NCBI GenBank assembly: GCA_045537235.1
Contig: JAZSPB010000156.1
Location: 124,001-188,000 of the forward strand
DNA: 64,000 nucleotides
Direction: 5' to 3'
Source: RGIG8775 sp045537235
GTDB taxonomy: Bacteria; Bacillota; Clostridia; Oscillospirales; CAG-272
A program made the position numbers and the translations under genes. The notes under the pieces were generated by a model, which had not been told where the DNA came from, ran no database searches, and was given only the letters and a program-made list of their open reading frames with translations. Position 1 is the first letter of the stretch; each line of letters opens with the position of its first letter. Of the stretch, positions 26,758 to 33,984 are shown piece by piece.

Positions 26758-26916
26758 AAGGCTTTCTCCGAGAGGAAGCTGTCGCTGTAGGCGATTGAGG
26801 GAGACTGCGCAACCTTGTCATTTGTGCTCTTGATATGGCAAGTTCTCCCCGCTTGTGCCGCAAACTCCTTCCGTCACGGCTACGCCGTGCCACCTCCCTC
26901 TCGGAGGTAGGCTTTT
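26758..26916. repeat. MITE-like palindromic element
   Basis: About 159 bp. The left end AAGGCTTTCTCCGAGAGGAAG faces the right end, whose reverse complement begins AAAAGCCTACCTCCGAGAGG, giving imperfect terminal inverted repeats. Inside are perfect hairpins CACGGC-TAC-GCCGTG (26875-26889) and CCTCC...GGAGG near the right end. The composition (CCTCCCTCTCGGAGG, CACGGCTACGCCGTG) resembles non-coding palindromes scattered in Clostridia genomes, recalled from general knowledge. No transposase is encoded. Confidence 0.6.
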
Positions 26917-27035
26917 GCTCACCATTTTGCGAGTGCTAGCTCATCAATAAATCCAAATTCAAATACATCAAATCGTATGACAAATTAAATTAGAAATCAA
27001 TTCCAAGAATCCTTCATCTAATATGAAAGAGCCTT

Positions 27036-27172
27036 TGAAAAAACTCCGCAAAAATCTCTTGTCTTGCCCCCATGGTAGTGTTTGAGCCAACATACTGCTT
27101 CCATTAGGATATCAGTATGTTTGCCAAAACTACCAAAAAGAGCAGATCAAAAGTTTTTGCGGAGTTTTTTAG
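27036..27172. repeat. Large intergenic hairpin repeat, copy D (short form)
   Basis: The outer arm GAAAAAACTCCGCAAAAA (27037-27054) pairs with TTTTTGCGGAGTTTTTT (27154-27170). The inner arm GGTAGTGTTTGAGCCAACATA (about 27074-27094) faces TATGTTTGCCAAAACTACC (about 27116-27134). It lacks the GGGCGCC-type outer tips seen in A-C. Confidence 0.75.
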
Positions 27173-27274
27173 AGCAACAGACATTTTACAAAATGTCCTA
27201 ATGCCGAAGGCGCACTGCGCTCTCCCCTTTTTGTATCCCTTTACGCTTCAGCCTTATCTGCTTTTGAGAGGATT

Positions 27275-30200
27275 TTAATCAAAACATTTGAGCGTCGGAG
27301 CCTGACCGTTTACGATGTTCCAAATCTCGGGGTCAAAATACAAGGTGTTGAGAAGGAAATCTTTACTCAAAAGGACGGAAGTTGCCTTGGCTTCGCCTGC
27401 GGTACAGGTGGGGGTTACAGTGGTGTTGTTCTGTGCCACATTTGCTTGATTGGAGTAATAGCAAGAAAGCACTGTTCCTTCTGTTTTTCCAAGGAACTTA
27501 CCATAACCGACAGCAAGAGAAAAATTAACATCGCCCAAAGAAAAACATTTGGTGACAACCGCGCCGGCCTCATTATTGCCTACAAAACCACCAAGATAAC
27601 CGCTGTCAGTTACAGCATTCAGAATGTTGACGGAAGTATATACATTCTTTATAATTGCCTTATCTCCACTATTTAATCCAACGGCACCACCGCTGCAATT
27701 ATATACACCATAGTCGCTATTTATTTGAGTGTTTGTTCCCGTAGAAAAGCTATCAAGAAGTGTACCGCGGTTTTCTCCAATCAATCCACCACTCCAATAG
27801 TTCTTTCCGGCATTTCCAACATATTTTACATCAAACGAAATATCCGCCATACATTCTCTAACTATAGCGGTTTCATCCGCTGTATTTTTTCCTACAATAC
27901 CTCCAAGTACTAACTCCAAATGAGACCAACCAGCGGTACCAACTGAAGACGATTTTGTTCCAACCAAAATGAACTCTGCTTCGCTCTTTTCAACAACATT
28001 TGTATTTAATCCTGCAATTCCACCAAAATAGGCATAACAATAAATACTATATTTGTAATAACTACTCGTATATAGATAAATAGCCGAATCTACAGCGACT
28101 TCAAGGTGGCATTCGGAAATAACTCCATTATTGGTACCAGCGACACCGCCCAAAATTGCTTGCCAATTCACTGCCCCATAGTGTTCAGAGTTATACGTAT
28201 AGTCTATCTTGGCTGAAAGCACATCACAATTAATAATATTTCCTTCGTTAATACCGGCAATTACTCCCGTATTAGTGGAACTTACAGAATTGTTGGTTGT
28301 CGTTAATAAAACATTCTCGAATCCAACATTCTTAATCGTACCACTATTCACTCTAAAGAACCCAACATCAATTGCCGTGGTGGAAAGGGCGGATATAGCA
28401 AAGTTGTAAATCTTAAAACCCTTACCATCAAACGTACCCGTAAACTTATCAATCGGTGTCCAGATATCGCCCTTGTAGTTAATATCGTTCCCCAGCACAT
28501 AATTGCCCGACGGATTGGTTGCGATCGCGGCAAGCTCTTCGGCGGTCTTGATCACGATCATCTCGCCGCCCAACATCTTTGCGTAGATCGTGGTACTGGC
28601 ATTCAGTGCATAGTCAAATTTATATTCTTTGGTAAAGGCACTGTCAAGATACCATCCCAAGAAAGCATAGCCACTCTTTACGGGATCGGCGGGTTTCGTG
28701 GGGATCTCGCCCTTATAAACCCCTTCGCTTGCGATCTGGGTTCCGCCGGCGGTGTTATAGGTGACAGTATACATCTGCTTAACATACTGCGCCTTTACCG
28801 TCATGTCAGCCTTCACCGAGCTGAATGACTTATCCCATCCGCTGAAAGGGATATCGTTTACATAAGAAGGCATAGAGGGCGCCTTGGCAGACGTTCCGTA
28901 GTCAACACTCTGCACACTCACAACCTCGCCGTAATAATCCAAGAAGGTCACCTTTACTTTGTTCGGTGTCCATCTTGCCACAAGCTTCATGTCGCCCATC
29001 ACGGGATCGGTGGTAGTAAAGATACCGTCAACTACCGTCTTTCCCGTATACCAACCGTCAAAGGTATATCCCGTCTTGGTCGGCACGGTGAGGGCAACTG
29101 TTTGTCCGTGATTCACCTTGACACTGGACTGGTAACCTGCGGCGGCTGTACCTCCATTCAGGTCAAAGGTTACGGTATGCTTCAACAGACCGCCCGAAAT
29201 AAATTCCTCTATCCATTGTTCTTCGGTTCCTGTATAGGAAGGATTCTTTTCAATATAAATTTCATAAGCGGACTTTCCGGGGGTACCTTGTGCACCTGCG
29301 GCACCTGTGGCTCCCGTATCACCCTTATCTCCCTTATCTCCCTTGGCTCCATCCTCACCGTCCTTGCCGGTTGCTTGAACGTCAAGAGATGTCCAATTTT
29401 TGCCGCCATCGTAGGAAACTTCCCACATATTGGTGGTCTTATTGATCTTGATCTGAGGGGTAATACCATCGGTTCCGTCTTTTCCGTCTTTTCCGTCTTC
29501 GCCACGGTCTCCCTTATCGCCCTTATCGCCCTTATCGCCCTTGGCGCCGACAAGAGAGGTCAGCCACTGGGACTCGCTGCCCTTGTAGCCATTCTCCACG
29601 GCAAGCTCGTAGGCAGACTTTCCGTCCTCGCCATCCTCGCCGTCCTCACCGTCATTTCCGTTCTTACCGTTGGTTCCGACCAAAGACGCAAGCCATTCCT
29701 GCACATCGCCCTTGTAGCCATTCTCAACAGCAAGCTCGTAAGCCGACTTACCTGCCGCACCGTCTGTTCCGTTAACGCCTGCCGTTCCAACAAGCGAGGC
29801 AAGCCACTCTTCTTCGGTACCCTCAAAGCCAAGCTCAACAGCAAGCGCATATGCAGACTGTCCGTCTTTTCCGTCGGCTCCCTTTTCTCCAACCAAGGAG
29901 GTCAGCCAAGACCGAATATCGCCTTCATAACCGTTTTCCACGGCGATCTCATAAGCGGATTTACCCGCCGCACCGACAAGCGATGCCAGCCAATCGGTCT
30001 CGGAGCCTTCGTAGCCTTTTTCCACGGCAAGCTCATAGGCAGAAGTACCGCCAGCGCCTGTTGCACCCGTTTCACCGACCAAAGAAGCCAGCCATTCGGT
30101 CATGGTTCCGCGGTAGCCGTTTTCCAAGGCCAACTGATAGGCGGATTTTCCGTCGGCACCCACATCCCCCTTGTCACCTTTATCACCCTTATCGCCCTTC

Positions 30201-30769
30201 GCAGCGGCTGTTCCATCACGACCTACAAGTGACGCAAGCCACTCGGTCAAGGTTCCTTCAAAGCCGTTGTCGCAAGCAAGCTCATAGGCAGACTTTCCGT
30301 CCGCACCGTCTTTACCGTTGACGCCATCCGTGCCGACAAGAGAATCCAACCACTCCGAAAGGGTGCCTCCAAAGCCTGTCTCCACGGCAAGCTCATAGGC
30401 AGATTTTCCGTCTGTTCCGTTGATTCCCGCGACTCCCACAAGAGAGGAAAGCCACTCGCTCTCGGTACCCTTGTAGCCCTTTTCCACCGCAAGCGCGTAT
30501 GCGGACTGACCGTCTGCACCGTTTTGTCCTGCGGCACCTGTTTCGCCCACAAGAGAGGCGAGCCACTCTTCTACGGTGCCGTCATATCCTTTTTCCACGG
30601 CAAGCTCATAGGCCGACTTTCCGTCTGCACCCGTAGCGCCTTGCTCTCCCGTAGGACCTTGTTCGCCCTTCGGTCCTTGCTTTGCGCAGGAAGCAAACAT
30701 ACAAAGCACCATCATTGCAACGAGCATTATGGACACGATTCTCACAATGCTACTCTGTCTTTTTGTCAT
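27275..30769 (-). CDS. Giant surface lipoprotein with collagen-like and SAYELA repeats, InlB-like and GLUG-like domains
   Basis: Predicted exported, lipid-anchored surface protein, 1164 residues. ATG 30769 is preferred over 30808 because AAGGAGG lies 8 bases upstream. The lipobox FASC gives C28. Residues about 30-525 alternate short collagen-type GxY tracts (GPKGEQGPTGEQG, KGDKGDKGD) with eleven copies of a 24-26-residue unit of the form GKSAYELAVENGYKGTEEEW-LASLVG; the eleventh is diverged. A segment GITPQIKINKTTNMWEVSYD sits before the last copy. About 527-735 are InlB-type B repeats (HTVTFDLNGG, GYTFDGWYTG, GYAFLGWYLD). From about 740 on are GLUG-like beta-helix repeats (GGVAGTNNG, GGIAGLN, GGLIGENRG, GGFVGNNEAG). 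No enzyme motif is seen; adhesion or matrix binding is inference. Its 5' region abuts a putative invertible promoter and a recombinase gene. Confidence 0.88.
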   Translation of the reverse strand: MTKRQSSIVRIVSIMLVAMMVLCMFASCAKQGPKGEQGPTGEQGATGADGKSAYELAVEKGYDGTVEEWLASLVGETGAAGQNGADGQSAYALAVEKGYKGTESEWLSSLVGVAGINGTDGKSAYELAVETGFGGTLSEWLDSLVGTDGVNGKDGADGKSAYELACDNGFEGTLTEWLASLVGRDGTAAAKGDKGDKGDKGDVGADGKSAYQLALENGYRGTMTEWLASLVGETGATGAGGTSAYELAVEKGYEGSETDWLASLVGAAGKSAYEIAVENGYEGDIRSWLTSLVGEKGADGKDGQSAYALAVELGFEGTEEEWLASLVGTAGVNGTDGAAGKSAYELAVENGYKGDVQEWLASLVGTNGKNGNDGEDGEDGEDGKSAYELAVENGYKGSESQWLTSLVGAKGDKGDKGDKGDRGEDGKDGKDGTDGITPQIKINKTTNMWEVSYDGGKNWTSLDVQATGKDGEDGAKGDKGDKGDTGATGAAGAQGTPGKSAYEIYIEKNPSYTGTEEQWIEEFISGGLLKHTVTFDLNGGTAAAGYQSSVKVNHGQTVALTVPTKTGYTFDGWYTGKTVVDGIFTTTDPVMGDMKLVARWTPNKVKVTFLDYYGEVVSVQSVDYGTSAKAPSMPSYVNDIPFSGWDKSFSSVKADMTVKAQYVKQMYTVTYNTAGGTQIASEGVYKGEIPTKPADPVKSGYAFLGWYLDSAFTKEYKFDYALNASTTIYAKMLGGEMIVIKTAEELAAIATNPSGNYVLGNDINYKGDIWTPIDKFTGTFDGKGFKIYNFAISALSTTAIDVGFFRVNSGTIKNVGFENVLLTTTNNSVSSTNTGVIAGINEGNIINCDVLSAKIDYTYNSEHYGAVNWQAILGGVAGTNNGVISECHLEVAVDSAIYLYTSSYYKYSIYCYAYFGGIAGLNTNVVEKSEAEFILVGTKSSSVGTAGWSHLELVLGGIVGKNTADETAIVRECMADISFDVKYVGNAGKNYWSGGLIGENRGTLLDSFSTGTNTQINSDYGVYNCSGGAVGLNSGDKAIIKNVYTSVNILNAVTDSGYLGGFVGNNEAGAVVTKCFSLGDVNFSLAVGYGKFLGKTEGTVLSCYYSNQANVAQNNTTVTPTCTAGEAKATSVLLSKDFLLNTLYFDPEIWNIVNGQAPTLKCFD

Positions 30770-30813
30770 CGTAATGACCTCCTTTTTGAATTTCATAGAG
30801 GATGTCACTCCAG

Positions 30814-30830
30814 AATAACAATTATGTAGT
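30814..30830 (+). repeat. Left arm of the 17-bp inverted repeat
   Basis: AATAACAATTATGTAGT; identical, inverted, at 30996-31012. Likely recombinase crossover site. Confidence 0.85.
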
Positions 30831-30880
30831 ATGCTTTTTTGTTAAAAAGAATTTTTTCGCTCCAAAGTGCATAGCTTTTT

Positions 30881-30912
30881 GACCAATGAAAATTTTTTGT
30901 CTTTCATTGGTC
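30881..30912. other. Hairpin inside the invertible segment
   Basis: Perfect 11-bp stem GACCAATGAAA (30881-30891) with TTTCATTGGTC (30902-30912), 10-base loop rich in T. No immediate T-run follows on either strand, so it is not a standard terminator. Confidence 0.6.
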
Positions 30913-30943
30913 TTGTTGCTATGTCTTTTTTGATATTTTTTCC

Positions 30944-30972
30944 TTGACAAATTGCTCGGTTGGTGGTATCAT
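30944..30972 (+). promoter_or_regulatory. Consensus SigA promoter inside the invertible segment, pointing right
   Basis: A perfect TTGACA (30944-30949), a 17-base spacer, then TATCAT (30967-30972). Rightward transcription would enter the recombinase gene antisense from its 3' end; no plus-strand gene with translation signals follows. Confidence 0.82.
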
Positions 30973-30995
30973 TTTATATGTATAGACGGAAATGC

Positions 30996-31012
30996 ACTAC
31001 ATAATTGTTATT
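30996..31012 (-). repeat. Right arm of the 17-bp inverted repeat
   Basis: ACTACATAATTGTTATT; overlaps the last bases of the recombinase gene. Confidence 0.85.
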
Positions 31013-31853
31013 ATGTTATTAACAGCAATCCCAACCTTTGAATCTGCCTTCGATGAACCTCACCGCTCTCCATTGTATATATCCTCGTGGTATTTACGCT
31101 GGAATGCCCGAGGATATCCGCGAGGCAGACAATATCCTTTTGTACAGTATAATAAGTGCGCGCAAAAATATGGCGGAGATTGTGGGGAAAAACCTTTTTC
31201 TCCGACACTCCTGCGAGCTTACACAACCTTTTCATGTCCGTCCATATATTAGAGCGATTCAGCGGATTCCCGTTTTTTGTCACGAAAACGGCTCCGCTTT
31301 TTATTTTTTGCTGACGGATATAGTTTTTCAGAATTTTACAAAGTCCTTGTGGAAGAAATACACTTCGATGCTTCCCTTTGCAATGAATCTCCGCGCGCCC
31401 TCGGTTTACCGCCTCAACGGTGATATGTCTTAACTCGGAAACACGAATGCCGGTGGAGCAAATAGCTTGCATCAGCAAATACAGACGTTGATTTTTCTTT
31501 TGCTGCGCCGCTTTCAGCAATCGCTCATATTCGCTCTTGGTCAATTCCCTTTCATCGCTCGCAAAAAGTTGTTTTTGAATTTTGACCGTCTTGACTCGCA
31601 ACTCATACCATTCGCAGTAGTCAAAAAAGCTGTTCAATGATGACAGCGCAGCATTGACACTGGCAAGCGCATAGTGATCCAATAAAAAAGCCTTGTATCT
31701 CAAGACCGCCTCCTTATCCACCGATGCGCTAGGCAACCAACGAAGAAACGCAACAATTTCGTGCATATATTTTTCAACCGTTGCCGCAGTCTTTTCCTCA
31801 TAAAGCAAATATGTGCGATATTCGGCAAGCAACTCATTTTTCAATTTTCTCAT
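31011..31853 (-). CDS. Tyrosine recombinase (XerC/D-like), candidate invertase of the adjacent promoter
   Basis: Cuts and rejoins DNA through a covalent phosphotyrosine. 280 residues, complete. N-terminal SAM-like domain about 1-95, catalytic domain about 100-280 with all expected residues: R137 in GIRVSELRHI, a Lys in the CKGKHR beta-hairpin (159 or 161), H224 and R227 in HNLRHIFA, H250 in LGHSSVNTT, and nucleophile Y259 in RIYTM. The ATG is preceded by AGAGGGTG. Its stop codon overlaps one arm of the 17-bp inverted repeat, and no integrated phage or other mobile genes are beside it, which favours a local invertase over a phage integrase. Clostridia are known to use tyrosine recombinases for phase-variable promoter inversion. 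Confidence 0.92.
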   Translation of the reverse strand: MRKLKNELLAEYRTYLLYEEKTAATVEKYMHEIVAFLRWLPSASVDKEAVLRYKAFLLDHYALASVNAALSSLNSFFDYCEWYELRVKTVKIQKQLFASDERELTKSEYERLLKAAQQKKNQRLYLLMQAICSTGIRVSELRHITVEAVNRGRAEIHCKGKHRSVFLPQGLCKILKNYIRQQKIKSGAVFVTKNGNPLNRSNIWTDMKRLCKLAGVSEKKVFPHNLRHIFARTYYTVQKDIVCLADILGHSSVNTTRIYTMESGEVHRRQIQRLGLLLIT

Positions 31854-31953
31854 AGTTCACACCCTCTCTTTCACCTATATCTTACCACCAAAATCCCATT
31901 GTTATAGATTAAAAAAAAGATTTGAACGTAATGTACTCTCAGACGCCAAAAAA

Positions 31954-31995
31954 AAGAGCCATCCAAAGGGCGCGCGCTCTTAAGGACAGTTTTTG
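31954..31995. repeat. Left boundary repeat of the 3.8-kb cassette
   Basis: Hairpin AAGAGC (31954-31959)/GCTCTT (31976-31981) followed by AAGGACAGTTTTTG. The 17-mer at 31977-31993 matches the inverted one at 35788-35804 in 16 of 17 positions; both have a small hairpin on their outer side. Confidence 0.6.
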
Positions 31996-32035
31996 AAATT
32001 TAATAGAACACGTTACCTACCGACAGTAAAAATTG

Positions 32036-32080
32036 AGGGGTGTCTCAAATGCGATAAAAAGCATTTGAGACACCCCTTTT
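32036..32080 (-). terminator. Strong bidirectional terminator of the FAD oxidoreductase unit
   Basis: A 17-bp perfect stem (32036-32052 with 32061-32077; arm GGGGTGTCTCAAATGC) with an 8-base loop, then TTTT on the plus side and a U-containing tail on the minus side. It lies about 74 bases past the oxidoreductase stop. Confidence 0.85.
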
Positions 32081-32153
32081 ATTGTTCATCTATACTTGTC
32101 AATTTTCTTGACAAGCACTGCTTTTGTGGACACAAAAGAATAAATAATACTCC

Positions 32154-33971
32154 TTAAAAAATTTCAAAATTGAATATATGGGCAGTAGATGAACCGTAAT
32201 CTTCGGTTTTTCTTTCGCTGTGGTACGTACTGATCGGAATTAAACGAACTGCTTTCGTTACTGTATTTAATTCATGTTTAATAAAGCGCTGATGATTGTC
32301 AGATATCTCTATAACGGTTTTCCAATTTTCCAATTCATCCAAAATCTCAATTTTATAATGCTTGATCAGGCATTTTGGGAAGCCAAAGCTCGTATGATTA
32401 TAGCTTTTTGGGAAAAACAACGTTGACGAGGTATGCAAAGCATCGGGGTTTCCATCTGTGTATTCTCTGTCAAGATCGCTGTCAAAGACCAATCTGACGC
32501 CGTTTACGTGCTTGGGCGAATCAAAGGTATACGTGATGGCTTTGTTTGTTTTTCCAAAATATCCATTATCGTTCCCCCATATGCGACGGTCTATCCCGTT
32601 GAGCAAAGCAGACGGATCGCCGTAATCTGCCGTAAGCGTAGCACAACCGACAAGCAGCGACGATTCACGTCGAAATCCCGGCAAAAAGCAATCGTCATCC
32701 ATAAGCGCCTTTTGTATTTCGGCAATTTTTGTTTTACACGTCTCTCTCGGAGAAAGTCCGTATTTTACAGCTACAGCGGCAGCTGTTCCCACCGCCTGAC
32801 CGATCACGCCGATCGTTCCCATTACGCGCGTAGAGCTGAATGCCACGTGAGAGGCACTTATGTTTCTGCCCGCAAACATAAGATTATCAATATTGATCGA
32901 ATACAAAGAGCGTAACGGAATGGAATAAGGCTCACTAAGGCGCCTCTTTTGCAGATGAGCTCCGCCCTTGGCGTTCATATGAAAGCCACCCGGAAGATGA
33001 TTGTCGATCTGCCAACCGCCATACGCCACTGTGTCCTCAAAGCGCGGACAATTTTCAACATCCTGCTGTGTCAGTACGTAGTCACCAACGTATCTGCGGC
33101 TTTCACGCTTACCGGGCAAAAATCCTACCCATTCAAGCTCCCAGTTATCCGCTCCGTGATCCCCATGATTTTTCATATGATCCCAAACGCCAAAGGCGAT
33201 CTTCAAAAGCTCGTCTCGTATCTCCTCCGTGTCGTCGATGCTGTTCTGCATACCGCCAAGCTCGATCCAATAAAAATTGGTATTAATCGCATAAATGTTA
33301 TGCGGCTTATTGTTCATAGCCTCGTCGTCGGGAAAATCGTACGCCCACGCAGGTGCAGTAAATTCCACGGGGTGATCGGTTTCGCGGCACTGCAACAAAA
33401 TGCTCATGCCCATCGTATGGTTATCGGCAACATCAAGCCCGAATTCTTCACCGTACTCGCTTTTTCCCTCTCGTCCAACCTTGTATTTCGCGCCTGTCAG
33501 GGGAGCCAAAATACTGTCGCCAGAGCTGTCAACGAATATTTTCGCCTCGACCTCATGCCAAGTATATGTGGTAAGTTGAAATCCCTTTACGCTTTTGATC
33601 ATGTCGTTTTCGGTTTTTGCATCATTACAGGTACAGTTGAGGATAAGGTCTATATTCGGTTCAAAGCGCACCATTTCATATAGAAGTGCGTCCCACGTAC
33701 TCCAATTTCTTTTCGCATTGCGGTACATATTTTCAAGTTGCAATTCTTCCATTATGCCCGTTTCTTGCAGATCACGGACACGTGTTCCCGCACCCGAGAT
33801 CCACATTCTTATCTCACTGCTTGCGTTGCCTCCAAGAACAGGACGATCATGCATCAGCGCAACCTTAGCGCCGTGTCTTGCTGCCGATATTGCAGTAAAC
33901 ATACCGCCAACACCGCCGCCTATCACGCATATATCCACAGTGTGACGTTTTATCTTCAAAGCCTCGTTCAT
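32154..33971 (-). CDS. FAD-dependent oxidoreductase with C-terminal discoidin-like domain
   Basis: 605 residues, FAD_oxidored family (PF12831 type). ATG 33971 follows GAAGGAG by 8 bases; the longer frame to 34031 overlaps the GDPD gene. The Rossmann motif is VDICVIGGGVGGMFTAISAA (about 12-31), then HDRPVLGGNASSEIRMWISGAG, and the second FAD motif SLYSINIDNLMFAGRNISASHVAFSSTRVMGTIGVIGQAVG (about 360-400). Residues about 460-605 form a beta-sandwich (AITYTFDSPKHVNGVRLVFDSDLDR) like F5/8-type modules. No signal peptide, so cytoplasmic. Substrate unknown; the module often accompanies carbohydrate metabolism. Downstream of GDPD by 13 bases and under the divergent AraC regulator. Confidence 0.85.
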   Translation of the reverse strand: MNEALKIKRHTVDICVIGGGVGGMFTAISAARHGAKVALMHDRPVLGGNASSEIRMWISGAGTRVRDLQETGIMEELQLENMYRNAKRNWSTWDALLYEMVRFEPNIDLILNCTCNDAKTENDMIKSVKGFQLTTYTWHEVEAKIFVDSSGDSILAPLTGAKYKVGREGKSEYGEEFGLDVADNHTMGMSILLQCRETDHPVEFTAPAWAYDFPDDEAMNNKPHNIYAINTNFYWIELGGMQNSIDDTEEIRDELLKIAFGVWDHMKNHGDHGADNWELEWVGFLPGKRESRRYVGDYVLTQQDVENCPRFEDTVAYGGWQIDNHLPGGFHMNAKGGAHLQKRRLSEPYSIPLRSLYSINIDNLMFAGRNISASHVAFSSTRVMGTIGVIGQAVGTAAAVAVKYGLSPRETCKTKIAEIQKALMDDDCFLPGFRRESSLLVGCATLTADYGDPSALLNGIDRRIWGNDNGYFGKTNKAITYTFDSPKHVNGVRLVFDSDLDREYTDGNPDALHTSSTLFFPKSYNHTSFGFPKCLIKHYKIEILDELENWKTVIEISDNHQRFIKHELNTVTKAVRLIPISTYHSERKTEDYGSSTAHIFNFEIF

Positions 33972-33984
33972 CTTTTTTTCTCCT

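Larger units (their letters stand above)
26651..27274. other. Gene-free interval between comEC and the collagen-like gene
   Basis: 624 bases between convergent genes without a credible ORF. It holds a MITE-like palindromic element (26758-26916), copy D of the large hairpin repeat (27036-27172) and a short perfect dyad GACATTTT-AC-AAAATGTC (27180-27197). Neither flanking gene has a conventional terminator, so copy D may serve both. Confidence 0.8.
30814..31012. promoter_or_regulatory. Putative invertible promoter element (phase switch)
   Basis: Perfect 17-bp inverted repeat: AATAACAATTATGTAGT at 30814-30830 and its reverse complement at 30996-31012, bracketing 165 bp. Inside is a consensus promoter (30944-30972) reading rightwards, away from the lipoprotein gene, and an 11-bp-stem hairpin (30881-30912). 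The left arm lies 45 bases upstream of the lipoprotein ATG. The right arm covers the first two bases (plus-strand order) of the recombinase stop codon, and inversion preserves that codon. If inverted about its centre, the -10 box would fall near 30854-30859 facing the lipoprotein gene with a leader of about 78 bases. Inversion itself is not shown by one sequence. Confidence 0.78.
31854..32153. other. Intergenic interval between recombinase and oxidoreductase cassette
   Basis: 300 bases, no ORF with translation signals. It holds a hairpin AAGAGC...GCTCTT (31954-31981), the motif CTCTTAAGGACAGTTTT (31977-31993) that recurs inverted at 35788-35804, and a strong terminator (32036-32080). Confidence 0.75.

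Noticed and set aside
30992..31252. Plus-strand ORF driven by the promoter in the invertible segment
   Set aside because: It lacks a Shine-Dalgarno, lies opposite the recombinase catalytic region, and its translation has no recognisable pattern.
31011..31853. Recombinase as the integrase of a prophage or conjugative element
   Set aside because: No phage, mobilisation or excisionase gene is beside it, and the tRNA genes are 11 kb away. The overlap with the inverted repeat fits a local invertase better.
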